Part shown: positions 17,701 through 25,737 of the stretch, one piece after another
How the letters are laid out: each line of letters opens with the position of its first letter
How positions within the stretch are numbered: position 1 is the first letter of the stretch
Origin: Prostheceraeus crozeri
Lineage: Eukaryota > Platyhelminthes > Polycladida > Euryleptidae
Direction of reading: 5' to 3'
DNA length: 64,000 nucleotides
NCBI GenBank assembly: GCA_907163375.1
Contig: CAJQUW010002166.1
Span: 121,828-185,827, forward strand
The notes under the pieces: model-generated
What the model was told of the DNA's origin: nothing
What the model saw: the letters and a program-made list of their open reading frames with translations, nothing else
Database searches by the model: none
Program-made: the position numbers and the translations under genes

Positions 17701-18612
17701 GTTGTTACTATCACAACCTTCAAAGTCTAGTTCATCCTCCCACTGTCTATAGCTATAGGTATGATTTCGATTCGCGTTGATATCATTATAGTGAAGGATG
17801 GATAGGACTGCATATTTGAAACACTGTGATTTACAATCGACATTGATGACAGCTTTCTTATTATACAACGTTTTTGGTAGTTTAAATGTACCTCGAGCTG
17901 CATGACTTTCTAATAGTGAAATTTTGAATATGGCTGAGTCCACACCATCAAAAATGAGAGCGCTGTCGCGTTGATTGAATTTATCTACATTTGATTTTAA
18001 ACATTGAATGTGAAAATTTAGCCAAGACTCGCAGTCTACAACTTCGGTTGCGGAAGAGGAAGGAACATGAAACTGTATTCTCTCCGTCACTTGACCCGTT
18101 TGAAAATCTATCTTAATATATTTTAGTTTAAGGTAGATGAGCGCCTTCATTCTAAAATTGTCTAAATTGTTGAAGAGCGCTTCGATAATGTTTGAATTTT
18201 GAAGGAGCCACTCAGGAAAATCTACTATTTGAGTATTGGACTCCATGCAGTAGTCGCGTACTAAATTATTATGTGAAACATTAATGAGGGAGATGGTAGA
18301 GGTACCGTTGGTGTAGTGATCATTTGCATGCGTGTGTTGAAGTCTGTGCGAAGATCGCTGAAAGTGACTATCAAAAGAAAGAGGGCACAAATCGCAAGGA
18401 AAGGAGATGTCATCGTCAGAATCAACTTCACCTGCGGAGATTGACGCCGCTTTGCGTTGACACACACGTTGTTTGATGTGTCGAAGGAGACTGTGCTTCC
18501 TTGTAAACATATGTCCGCAGTCGGCACATTCCCACTCGTTGCCTTGCCGCGAGAGTCCTGAGCTGGAACTCACATCACCTGAAAGAGAAATCATTCTTTC
18601 ATCTCTGTTCAA
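14794..18612 (-). CDS. POLB: Protein-primed DNA polymerase B
   Basis: 1,272 residues. The N-terminus has three C2H2-type fingers (ECADCGHMF..., PCDLCPLSF..., VCDRCIRSF...). The exonuclease domain shows Exo I YADIECYID, Exo II FHNFKGYDSHM and Exo III Y-L-E-L-D. Between Exo I and II is an endonuclease VII-like zinc insert (CPKC, then VRDHDHITGKFRNALCSKCN). Polymerase motifs: DQNNLYGSSL (A), KNNSLFGKTM (B) and GGDTDSFF (C). It copies the element from a terminal protein primer. Intron-like signals upstream (ATG followed by GTAAGT near 18,766, acceptors near 18,700 and 18,580) suggest a spliced leader. Assignment is firm. Confidence 0.95.
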   Translation of the reverse strand: MNRDERMISLSGDVSSSSGLSRQGNEWECADCGHMFTRKHSLLRHIKQRVCQRKAASISAGEVDSDDDISFPCDLCPLSFDSHFQRSSHRLQHTHANDHYTNGTSTISLINVSHNNLVRDYCMESNTQIVDFPEWLLQNSNIIEALFNNLDNFRMKALIYLKLKYIKIDFQTGQVTERIQFHVPSSSATEVVDCESWLNFHIQCLKSNVDKFNQRDSALIFDGVDSAIFKISLLESHAARGTFKLPKTLYNKKAVINVDCKSQCFKYAVLSILHYNDINANRNHTYSYRQWEDELDFEGCDSNNMKIKDVETFEKHNKIKIVVHVWEKGLKGARYNSRSTCYERVVNLLLVKQDDSEEWHYCGIPKISRLYTHLGHSKRGEHFVCDRCIRSFWSKDKFETHYEWCKRGKLQMERMPKDKIFSHRDNGDELSPLRVIYADIECYIDDIIHKPAAISCYEVWHDHFRNRQNKMHTWQGEDCISKFLEFLDKAAKFQQSYDSQLQRKSLHMSDEDKQKFESCTSCPKCHKTFDDDKIKKVRDHDHITGKFRNALCSKCNFSLRLRRRVLPVIFHNFKGYDSHMLIKGGLSQMKSWQFNVIAQTREKFMAMTAKVPVDKTKENKTVFFEIKFLDSFQFMSASLASLVRNLKFLPHSQTLKKHYPNLTDEIITRKGVFPYAYFSSMSKLNETTLPSIDKFKNDLTGEDCPVEDYEHAQEAWLKFECKTFGDYMIAYLELDVILLADVFQEFRRVALEEDKLDPVHFVSLPAMSFKSAFKMTGETIHLLQDPEMYNIFERGIRGGLTFVNKHHIKSETVGDDHIHLKYYDQNNLYGSSLSKPLPHSEFSWLNQDELEYYSNPSNILKIPDEGDWGYYFEVDLIYPNSIKNKTADFPLAPESGEVTEDMFSPFMSQFHNNLTECGQPRYKPCRKLLLTQYDKKNYLVHFCILKFYLEMGMLLKSVHRIIKFRQKAFLKPYIDSNSQKRALAQNNFEKDFYKYKNNSLFGKTMEDVRKRMNYKLVVDEQKYHKLTSSPLFIDRDIIDEDLVGVKMIKSEVELCKPIYIGQAVLDYSKLEMYQLFYKILKPCPLVKEVRLLGGDTDSFFLGITTQKDLNFNEVGKSLEKYFDTSNYNPTHPLYSIQNKAKLGCFKDETAGKEIDEMILLRPKMYSMKLKECADSIKRAKGISKSIVHKMKHRSYKKAYKNKNITFVNMTILKSQVHTVKTYTFKKRALSAWEDKRCWIGHNTSLPHGHPDTNIPPPKRIKLTLPHSGDVLT

Positions 18613-19045
18613 GTCTCAGTGTATTGTTACAACCTACCTTGACTCAACAACTCTAAACTTTCCTCGAGAAGGGAGGGTGTTGGTGATGAAGTTGATGCCT
18701 GAAATTGAGGAAGATGCTATTAGCCACACGTTTGAGGGAGATGAGTGAAGAAATTTTCAACTTACCATTTCAACGAAATTATGTTTAAGCTTGATACTTC
18801 AACAAGATAGAGACTTCACTCAAATAATACGTCTCAAATTTGGAATTCACTTGTACGCCTCAAATAATAACAGAATTCGCTAGACAACAGTTCACTTATG
18901 CGTCTCAAAGACAGAGTGAAATGACACGAATGTCACTTTACATATATACTTTCATATTCATCATTCATTGGCTGTTCATTCTGATTGGTTGCTTGTTGAT
19001 ACTTAAGAATTAGAAAACATTTCAAAGTTATTATTCACAGTCAAC
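18613..19045. promoter_or_regulatory. Divergent control region, polymerase and 19,046 gene
   Basis: Leftward: TATATATG at 18,941-18,948, then a leader with two near-identical direct repeats (TTCACTTGTACGCCTCAAA at 18,845-18,863 and TTCACTTATGCGTCTCAAA at 18,890-18,908) and a partial third near 18,814-18,835. An ATG at 18,766-18,768 is followed directly by GTAAGT, like that at 2,763. Rightward: two ATTGG boxes (inverse CCAAT) near 18,968 and 18,983 precede the start at 19,046. Shared DNA of ~430 bp would drive both genes. Confidence 0.55.
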
Positions 19046-19441
19046 ATGACAAGCCCTCCGACAACACCAAACACAAAATTCTCTTCTCCATCCTCAACAC
19101 CAAACGCTCCAACGAAGGTAGAGAAGGTGTTATTACCAGCGGACAACGAAGAGAGTGTATGTGAGAAGGAGTGTCCCGACTTAACAGGCGTGAGGTGGAA
19201 GTATCTCCAGTACGATACTGACGATGTGATGGAGATCACCAGCACGAAATTCCTCCACCAATTATGGGAGTGGTACACCCCTAACTCCCAGCCACGAACT
19301 ATGGAGGAGTGGGAGTATATTGACAAAGTGAGGCTCGCAGTGGAAGAACGATTAAAGCAACTGAACTGTTTTTGCTATCTATGTGAAGCCAGACTCTGGG
19401 ACGATATTGACGATGAAGACCTTTTGAAATACATGCCATAA
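19046..19441 (+). CDS. Acidic Polinton protein of unknown function
   Basis: 131 residues. The first ~30 are Ser/Thr/Pro-rich and look disordered. The rest is acidic and aromatic (VRWKYLQYDTDDVMEI, FLHQLWEWY), ending with a CFCYLCEARLW segment and a DDIDDED cluster. A C-x2-C pair near the end may bind zinc but has no visible partner pair other than an earlier VCEKEC. No family recognised. It is the only rightward gene in the right half with its own CCAAT-like upstream boxes, and AATAAA follows the stop at once. Confidence 0.55.
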   Translation: MTSPPTTPNTKFSSPSSTPNAPTKVEKVLLPADNEESVCEKECPDLTGVRWKYLQYDTDDVMEITSTKFLHQLWEWYTPNSQPRTMEEWEYIDKVRLAVEERLKQLNCFCYLCEARLWDDIDDEDLLKYMP

Positions 19442-19490
19442 TAAATTTTTATTTCATATTATCTTTGCTTTCATACTGACGTACTTGAAT

Positions 19491-19902
19491 GGGGCTTCAG
19501 TGGATGATTTAACCATGTATACATTTTCATTTGGAAATAGTAGCACGCTTAGTCTAACTTGTAAATCTTAAAACATTTCATATGGACGATGATGATAGAT
19601 GAAATAGTGTCAAATAAAATTAAGATAGCTTACACTTCTGATACAGGGATAGCAATCGACTGCGATCCATGTGTAAAGAGCTTGTTAGACTACGGATGGG
19701 CTTAAGTGGATGATTTAACCATGTATACTTTTTCATTTGGAAATAGTAGCACGCTTAGTCTAACTTGTAAATCTTAAAACATTTCATATGGACGATGATG
19801 ATAGATGAAATAGTGTCAAATAAAATTAAGATAGCTTACACTTCTGATACAGGGATAGCAATCGACTGCGATCCATGTGTAAAGAGCTTGTTAGACTACG
19901 GA
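19491..19902 (+). repeat. 206-bp direct tandem duplication
   Basis: Two nearly identical copies, 19,491-19,696 and 19,697-19,902, from GGATGATTTAACCATGTATA to TTAGACTACGGA. A short piece, AGGGATAGCAATCGACTGC, recurs a third time near 20,743. Short open frames here follow the repeat and are not convincing genes. Confidence 0.85.
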
Positions 19903-20013
19903 AGAGAGAAGTGTGTTATGTTGCGTGTGGCGCGTGAGTGTCCTCCCATTTCATTCCATTCATCAATTCGTCTCATTGATAGAGACAGGTAGAACTCATG
20001 GTTCTCATAACGT

Positions 20014-20424
20014 ATGCAATGGAAAGTTTTAGGCAACCTTCGACAGTTGGCTAAATGTCGCCCTGGCGCGAATGCATACTACGTTGAGACAGAGGCAATC
20101 ACTTGCAAACATGACGCAGAGAGGTTTAACAAGATTGACCATTGCCGAATGTCCCTTGCGGTATACATAGCTACGGGTTTCACCGCCGCCCTTTACAGGA
20201 ACGCCCGTCGAAAGGAAGTATTACACCGAAGTTCATTTGCAACGTTCAAGTTGACTGATAGCAGATTCAACTTAATGATAGTATTCGCCAGTCCGAAGAC
20301 TGCCCAGGGCAAACCGCGAGGAGGTTCTATCATGTCTTGCCCCATGGTGGCCCTTAAGAGAGCCGATGGTTCGTTCTCGGGGGGTGTGAATTTGACTATT
20401 GGCTGGAATAGTCAATGGGTATGA
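20014..20424 (+). CDS. Doubtful open frame running into repeat module
   Basis: 136 codons from ATG 20,014. The first ~75 residues (LAKCRPGANAYYVETEA, MSLAVYIATGFTAALYR) look protein-like. The rest is read through the ~140-bp module that recurs twice more at 20,767 and 21,241 in untranslated settings. It may be a gene remnant or chance. No family recognised. Confidence 0.25.
   Translation: MQWKVLGNLRQLAKCRPGANAYYVETEAITCKHDAERFNKIDHCRMSLAVYIATGFTAALYRNARRKEVLHRSSFATFKLTDSRFNLMIVFASPKTAQGKPRGGSIMSCPMVALKRADGSFSGGVNLTIGWNSQWV
20241..20381 (-). repeat. Shared 3' module, copy 1
   Basis: About 140 bp, containing AGTTGACTGATAGCAGATTC and GCCCAGGGCAAACCGCG. It ends 15 bp from the stop of the leftward gene at 20,396, so in that gene's transcript it lies directly after the stop. 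AGTTGA and TCAACT inside it can pair as a 6-bp stem. Confidence 0.8.
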
Positions 20425-20650
20425 CGGTTAGGTTGTCATAGACCCTATACCGCCGAGGTCGTACTGGTGCATCTGGCACCTTTCGGATGCGAGTGGTATT
20501 TGGAGTCCATACCTCATCCGTCCAAACGATCCTCTTGATCTTCCCCTTCTTCTCATCCTCTTCATCCCACTCGTCGAGGATGACGAACTCGGGAATGGCG
20601 TTGTCTTCATCGATGAAGACGGGAATGTTGTCGGCAGATGTCGCTTCCAT
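20396..20650 (-). CDS. Small acidic leftward gene with TATA promoter
   Basis: 84 residues from ATG at 20,650. Acidic in the middle (PEFVILDEWDEEDEKKGKIK), Arg-rich towards the end (VPDAPVRPRRYRVYDN). No family recognised. A leftward TATATAAG lies about 45 bp upstream (inverse of CTTATATA at 20,691-20,698), and the 140-bp shared module follows the stop. Own TATA box plus common 3' module is also the pattern of the neighbour at 20,917, which supports this as a real gene. Confidence 0.55.
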   Translation of the reverse strand: MEATSADNIPVFIDEDNAIPEFVILDEWDEEDEKKGKIKRIVWTDEVWTPNTTRIRKVPDAPVRPRRYRVYDNLTVIPIDYSSQ

Positions 20651-20766
20651 CGTGACTTCAAATTGAATGAGAAGCGCTACAATCTTCTGGCTTATATAGG
20701 GTTTTCAACAATGAATTGCTCAACAGCGAATCAGAATGCTTCAGGGATAGCAATCGACTGCATAAT

Positions 20767-20906
20767 GTTCAAGTTGACTGATAGCAGATTCAACTTAATG
20801 ATAGTATTCGCCAGTCCGAAGACTGCCCAGGGCAAACCGCGAGGAGGTTCTATCATGTCTTGCCCCATGGTGGCCCTTAAGAGAGCCGATGGTTCGTTCT
20901 CGGGAG
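20767..20906 (-). repeat. Shared 3' module, copy 2
   Basis: Nearly identical to copy 1. It ends 11 bp from the stop of the leftward gene at 20,917. Confidence 0.8.
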
Positions 20907-20916
20907 TAACGTCATC

Positions 20917-21183
20917 TTACACCCTACCAATTCTGCTGAGAGAGTCTTTGACTCTCTCTTTGGTAGCACTGTCGACTTCCACACTAACTGGTACATGGCT
21001 GAAAAGTGGAATGTAGCGCCATTCCGTTGGATTGACAGCAGCTGCTGTCATCGGATTGCCAATCCGATCAAGATTATTAAAAACTCTGTCTTGCTCCTCT
21101 AGCCTGGCAAACTCCTCAAATAAATTTCGCGGCCTTAACTGCGGTCCGCGAGGAGAGCTGACTTGACTGTTCGGCCTCTGCAT
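20917..21183 (-). CDS. Small leftward gene with TATA promoter
   Basis: 88 residues from ATG at 21,183. N-terminal Ser/Pro/Arg-rich part (MQRPNSQVSSPRGPQLRPRN), then an acidic helix (FEEFARLEEQDRVFNNL) and a C-terminal KERVKDSLSRIGRV helix. No family recognised. A leftward TATATAAA (inverse of TTTATATA at 21,215-21,222) lies about 35 bp upstream, and the shared module follows the stop. It is not obviously related in sequence to the neighbour at 20,396, so the common module is not just part of one duplicated gene. Confidence 0.55.
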   Translation of the reverse strand: MQRPNSQVSSPRGPQLRPRNLFEEFARLEEQDRVFNNLDRIGNPMTAAAVNPTEWRYIPLFSHVPVSVEVDSATKERVKDSLSRIGRV

Positions 21184-21240
21184 GATTGAAATGAAATGAA
21201 ATGAGAGGCAGTGGTTTATATACCCCTCTAACGCGACGCA

Positions 21241-21383
21241 ACGTTCAAGTTGACTGATAGCAGATTCAACTTAATGATAGTATTCGCCAGTCCGAAGACT
21301 GCCCAGGGCAAACCGCGTGGAGGTTCTATCATGTCTTGCCCCTAGGTGGCCCTTAAGAGAGCCGATGGTTCGTTCTCGGGAGT
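21241..21383 (-). repeat. Shared 3' module, copy 3
   Basis: Nearly identical to the other two copies, differing at a few positions. It ends about 98 bp from the stop of the leftward frame at 21,481. Confidence 0.8.
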
Positions 21384-21480
21384 GTCGTGATGGGGTGGTG
21401 AAGGCGGGCAAAGATCTGCAATGAAAATGATATGTATTAGAATAGGATATACTATCTTATTTACTTTTTCACTTACCAAG

Positions 21481-21813
21481 TTAGCCATCCTTTGGCAGTC
21501 TCACGCGCTTCCGAATCGAGAATTTGTGCAAGTGACCGCGCATTCGTAGGCTGGCATGCAAACATTTTTTCGTTGGATGGCCGTTATAGCATATTATACT
21601 TTCGTCGAGGCTTTGATTTACTAATACTTCGCCGGCCAAATGATTATCCCGAATAGGGATGTGAAACTCAAACAAACGATCCTCATTCACACGTTCCCAC
21701 TCATCCCTCATGCGCTCCAACTTCTCATACGCCTGCCTCTCATCACCCCGCCGAGCCACAGTCCTCTCCAACTCAACATTCCTCGCTCTCAACACACTCA
21801 TCTCCTTCATCAT
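21481..21813 (-). CDS. Leftward coiled-coil reading frame
   Basis: 110 residues. The first 45 are a heptad-rich helix (MMKEMSVLRARNVELERTVA, YEKLERMRDEWERV). The rest (FEFHIPIRDNHLAGEVLVNQ, then a KKCLHASLRMRGHLHKFSIR stretch) is basic. It sits directly behind the larger coiled-coil frame at 21,818 on the same strand. Its own start and its relation to that frame are unclear. The third 140-bp module follows it. Confidence 0.4.
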   Translation of the reverse strand: MMKEMSVLRARNVELERTVARRGDERQAYEKLERMRDEWERVNEDRLFEFHIPIRDNHLAGEVLVNQSLDESIICYNGHPTKKCLHASLRMRGHLHKFSIRKRVRLPKDG

Positions 21814-21817
21814 CTCC

Positions 21818-22714
21818 TCAAACTTCGCTTCTCACACTCATCATTCTTCTCTCCGCAGCACTCGCCCTCTTCTCACACTCATCATTCTTCTCTTCCAACT
21901 CTCGCGTCTTTTTCTTCAAATCAGTCACACTACGCCTCATTCTAATATTTTCATCCGCTACCTCCTTCGACTTCAGTTCCTTCTTTTTCAACTCATCCAA
22001 CTCCTTCACAACTTCATCCTTCACTTTCTTCAAACTCTCATACTTATTAACCAACAAATCATGCGCCATCTGCTGCGAAACATGCCTCTTCTCTTCATCC
22101 TTCAACCACCTCGCCGACTGCACACGAATCCCACCACTCTTCACTTTTGGGGAAGATGAACTCTTCGGGGGGTCGGTGATGACAATGTTTGACACCTCCG
22201 ACGACGAAGAGCTCAACTTCCTCACACGCTTCCTCACACGCTCCCTATCTAAATCCACATCATCCTCATCATCACTCTCAAGCACTCTCTTTCGCTCAAC
22301 CTCACCCTCCAACGACGCAACCGCTCTCGCCAACTCATCATTCTCAACAACATTCTCAACAACATTCTCAGCCTTACCCTCTCGCTCGATCGCCAACATT
22401 CGCTCCCTCTCTTCCACAATCAACTGCGTAAATCTCAAATCAGTCACTAAACCACCACTACAGTCAGCATGCACTCTGTAAAAACGCGCCTCATCCTCAT
22501 CACCCTTCAGCACTCTGCACTTCACACACGCAACCCTATTCAAGATAATCATGTGGCCGGTGCCCGCCTTCTTCACATGCGCCTTGGCGTCCGCACTGCG
22601 ATTAATTCGCCCACATGAGCACATTTTGAAGTGATATTTACGATTCTTATCGTTTGCCATGCCTGATTTATTGTTAACTGTAAGATAATGAAATTTGTAT
22701 AAGTTTGGAATCAT
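21818..22714 (-). CDS. Zinc-ligand and coiled-coil protein, unknown role
   Basis: 298 residues; the ATG giving MANDKNRKYHFKMCSCGRIN (18 codons in, about 22,660) is a likely start. An N-terminal finger-like part has C-x-C, H-x-x-x-x-x-x-x-H and a later CVKC. A long acidic and basic low-complexity middle (ESDDEDDVDLDRERVRKRVR) includes a likely nuclear signal. Then come a Ser run and a C-terminal coiled coil (KSKEVADENIRMRRSVTDLK). Such a layout suits a nuclear DNA- or chromatin-associated protein. No family recognised. Confidence 0.55.
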   Translation of the reverse strand: MIPNLYKFHYLTVNNKSGMANDKNRKYHFKMCSCGRINRSADAKAHVKKAGTGHMIILNRVACVKCRVLKGDEDEARFYRVHADCSGGLVTDLRFTQLIVEERERMLAIEREGKAENVVENVVENDELARAVASLEGEVERKRVLESDDEDDVDLDRERVRKRVRKLSSSSSEVSNIVITDPPKSSSSPKVKSGGIRVQSARWLKDEEKRHVSQQMAHDLLVNKYESLKKVKDEVVKELDELKKKELKSKEVADENIRMRRSVTDLKKKTRELEEKNDECEKRASAAERRMMSVRSEV

Positions 22715-23460
22715 GTAGTACAGTCATATTCCTAAAGTATTACACTTAGTCAGGAATGATAGATTTGAGTGTAATGAGTGGCACTCGATCCCGTCGACAG
22801 CCCGAAGGCCTTGTACTGATCACTAGGGAAGTGAGAGATCTTCCCCGATACCCGCTCTTTACAGCTGAAGACATCATTGTCACTGCCCCGAAGTGGTAAC
22901 AGGAACGCCGAGTCAAAGGTAGTGATCAGTAGCTGGGATCTAACCCCTCAAAGCTGCCTTATACTTAGTTAAATTTCAAATCTGATAGCAGATTTGAACT
23001 CAGGATACTTGAAAACTTTAGTCTATATGTTAAAACTTTGAAAAAACTGAAAATTAAGAATTTTTTAAAAATTCCGCATTTTACTACTCATACTACTTTT
23101 AAAAAATTTTATCAGTAGTAAAGACACTATCAAACTCTATCATACAAACTTTGAAGTAAGAAGATAGCTTGCCTACTTCAAAAGATAGAGTCCTTTGAAA
23201 CACCCGATATCGGGAGCTCAGAGCGACGACCGTCGCTTACCTCGTCTTTCGATGAAGTGATCAGACTTACGTTGTCGGGGGTTTATATATGCTCGGAAGA
23301 AAACTTAAAATGGCTCTATCTCCGAAAGTATTCATCGTAGCGACATGCGGTTTGTTGCAAACGATTCGTCTCATCATTCTCTATCATATGACACCTGAAC
23401 CAATCTCATATGACCGCGGGAAGTTGGTCCGTCAGCACATGTCCATGTAACATGCCACAA
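22715..23460. other. Gap before the right terminal array
   Basis: No gene seen. It contains a perfect 12-bp inverted pair, TACTGATCACTA (22,814-22,825) and TAGTGATCAGTA (22,920-22,931), and a TTTATATATG TATA-like box at 23,282-23,291 pointing towards the terminal array. Otherwise AT-rich. Confidence 0.45.
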
Positions 23461-24848
23461 GTGAAAAAATTCCTAAGTGTGAGAGCTCCAGTGTGGTGAA
23501 AATTTTGAAAAATTTAAAACTTCCGAATTTCGACCTGGGACCTTTACCAAAACATTTTTCATCAAATTTCACTGACCCCCCTCCCCCCCTCGTTCAGAGA
23601 AATTTGATGAAAAATGTTTTGGTGAAGGTCCCAGGTCGAAATTCCACACTTTGGAAAATTTTCAAAATTTTACCCATACAAAGCCACTCTGACACTTAGG
23701 ATTTTTTCAGGTGAGCGAGCTCCGACCTAAAATCTTGTAACCGCTCTAACTTTTGAACGAAGACAGATATGAACAAGCCGTTTCTTTCACTGAATTTGTC
23801 TCACTCTTAGCTTTCAAACGAGCTATGGCACGACAAAATCCGTCCACTAGAAGCCAAGATCGAAGCGAGCTGTCCAGAGGGGGGGGGGAGGTCAGTGAAA
23901 TTTGATGAAAAATGTTTTGGTGACGGTCCCAGGTCGAAATTCCACACTTTGGAAAATTTTCAAAATTTTACCCATACAAAGCCACTCTGACACTTAGGAT
24001 TTTTTCAGGTGAGCGAGCTCCGACCTCAAATCTTGTAACCGCTCTAACTTTTGAACGAAGACAGATATGAACAAGCCGTTTCTTTCACTGAATTTGTCTC
24101 ACTCTTAGCTTTCAAACGAGCTATGGCACGACAAAATCCGTCCACTAGAAGCCAAGATCGAAGCGAGCTGTCCAGAGGGGGGGGAGGTCAGTGAAATTTG
24201 ATGAAAAATGTTTTGGTGACGGTCCCAGGTCGAAATTCCACACTTTGGAAAATTTTCAAAATTTTACCCATACAAAGCCACTCTGACACTTAGGATTTTT
24301 TCAGGTGAGCGAGCTCCGACCTCAAATCTTGTAACCGCTCTAACTTTTGAACGGCTGGTCCGATTGACTCGCAACAAAAAATGTTGTCGAGCAGTTTTTT
24401 CTCCTCTTTCGAATGCAACTCGAACGAACAAAATCCGTTCACTAGAACCAAAGTTAGAAGATTGCTGTCGGGGGGGGGGGGGGGGGGGGGGCAGTGAAAT
24501 TTGATGAAAAATGTTTTGGTGACGGTCCCAGGTCGAAATTCCACACTTTGGAAAATTTTCAAAATTTTACCCATACAAAGCCACTCTGACACTTAGGATT
24601 TTTTTCAGGTGAGCTACGACAGTCCACCCTCCTAACCTGGCCGACACACCACGCCAACCTGGCCGGCACACCACGCCAACCTAGACACCACATCACCGCG
24701 CGCTATACGACGGTCGGCCAGAGGGGGGGGACGTCAGACCCGAAGCACCACGGCGGCCGACCACGACACTCTGCCGGTCCAGAGGGGGGGGGACGTCAGC
24801 GACGGCGGCCATCTTGCGCTATCCAGAAGTGGAGTTTTACTTACTACT
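23461..24848 (-). repeat. Right terminal inverted repeat with ~300-bp units
   Basis: The outer part 24,615-24,848 mirrors 501-727. Inside, the phrase CACTTAGGATTTTTTCAGGT recurs near 23,692, 23,992, 24,290 and 24,592. Two units carry a block (ATGAACAAGCCGTTTCTTTC to AGCGAGCTGTCC) that on the left side occurs only in the inner pair near 2,050. Each unit has a G run; that near 24,471-24,490 is the longest, about 20 bases. Confidence 0.9.
23526..23642. repeat. Long palindrome inside right terminal array
   Basis: About 45 bp beginning AATTTCGACCTGGGACC is followed, after a ~25-bp C-rich spacer, by its near-exact inverse ending GGTCCCAGGTCGAAATT. One terminal unit is thus head-to-head with a partial inverted unit, forming a strong potential cruciform. 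Confidence 0.8.
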
Positions 24849-24854
24849 GACATA
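24849..24854. repeat. Target-site duplication GACATA, right copy
   Basis: Identical to 495-500; directly follows the last base of the Polinton. Confidence 0.92.
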
Positions 24855-25085
24855 ATTAATGAAATAACTATCATTGACTTGAATTGAAGTAATTGTTTCA
24901 TTTTTTTCTCAGGTATGATGCAATATCTCGCTTTCTATGTATTCCCATTCAACACATTAGAGAATAGAGAAAGGATGGTGGCAAATTTCAAATTCGATAC
25001 AACTGTCGACATCGATACAACTGTCACAATTGCTTTTACAAATTGAACATAAATGTGAACTGAAATCCAGCTTTTGTAAAATAAA

Positions 25086-25737
25086 ATGGCACACGATCAG
25101 TTTACCAGAGGTATGGCTATTGGAATGATTCGTTGTGGTAGAAGTTGTGCGAGTGTTGCCGAAGAGCTGCAACTATCGAGAGTCGTTGTTTGGAGGTGGT
25201 GGTGTCGATGGAAAGCAGAAGGAGATGTTAAAAAGAAGAAGGGATCTGGTCGCAGGAAGGACAAACGTACGTCTAGTTTTAGCTGCAAAGAGGAATAGAT
25301 TTGTGTCAGTCCCAAAGCTAGTCGAACACTGGAAGAGTGCCTCAAATATAGACTGTAGCGTTCGAACGGCTTACCGAAGATTGCGAGAAGCTGGAATTCC
25401 AGTGGTCAGGGTGGAGGATCTCGTCGTCCAAGACGACAACGCAGGACCACATCGCTCCTCGGCTGTCATTGCCACTGTTAGGAGATTGAACATTCAAACC
25501 CTTGACTGGCCTGCACGCTCACCTGACTTGTCACCCATTGAACAAGTCTGGGACGAGCTTGGGCGGTGAGTGAGAGACCGCTATTCACTTCCACCAGTGT
25601 CCCTGAAGATTCTCTCTGAAAGACTGACAGAGCAGTGGCTTCTCCTTGAAACATCCTTCATTCAGAAACTTTGTGAATCCATGCCATCTCGGATTACTGA
25701 ATGTATTGGAGCTAGAGGGGGGCACACGCTCTATTAA
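25086..25737 (+). pseudogene. Tc1-like transposase, internally deleted
   Basis: From ATG 25,086 the frame encodes an N-terminal HTH (GMIRCGRSCASVAEELQLSR, then VVVWRWW). About 25,240-25,270 the frame shifts. The shifted frame continues RNRFVSVPKLVEHWKSASN and jumps from AGIPVVR straight to VVQDDNAGPH, so the part with the first catalytic D is missing. The second D (DDNAGPH) and third motif (WPARSPDLSPIEQVWDELGR) follow, then an in-frame TGA at 25,567 before the natural end near 25,737. It is the DD34E-type Tc1 pattern. The host element is the one split by the Polinton. Confidence 0.85.

Larger units (their letters stand above)
501..24848. mobile_element. Polinton (Maverick) element, looks whole, recent insertion
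   Basis: The element begins AGTAGTAAGT and ends with the exact inverse ACTTACTACT, flanked by GACATA on both sides. It is about 24.35 kb, longer than the usual 15-20 kb. It carries the full diagnostic set: protein-primed DNA polymerase B, retrovirus-type integrase with chromodomain, FtsK/HerA-type packaging ATPase, adenovirus-type cysteine protease and a double-jelly-roll-type capsid protein. It also has two RING genes, a TBP-like gene and other unassigned genes. The perfect target duplication, long uninterrupted core reading frames and near-identical terminal arrays point to a young insertion. Genes run mainly rightwards from 2.8 to 14.6 kb, with leftward groups at 10.4-11.6 kb and 14.8-22.7 kb. 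Confidence 0.96.
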
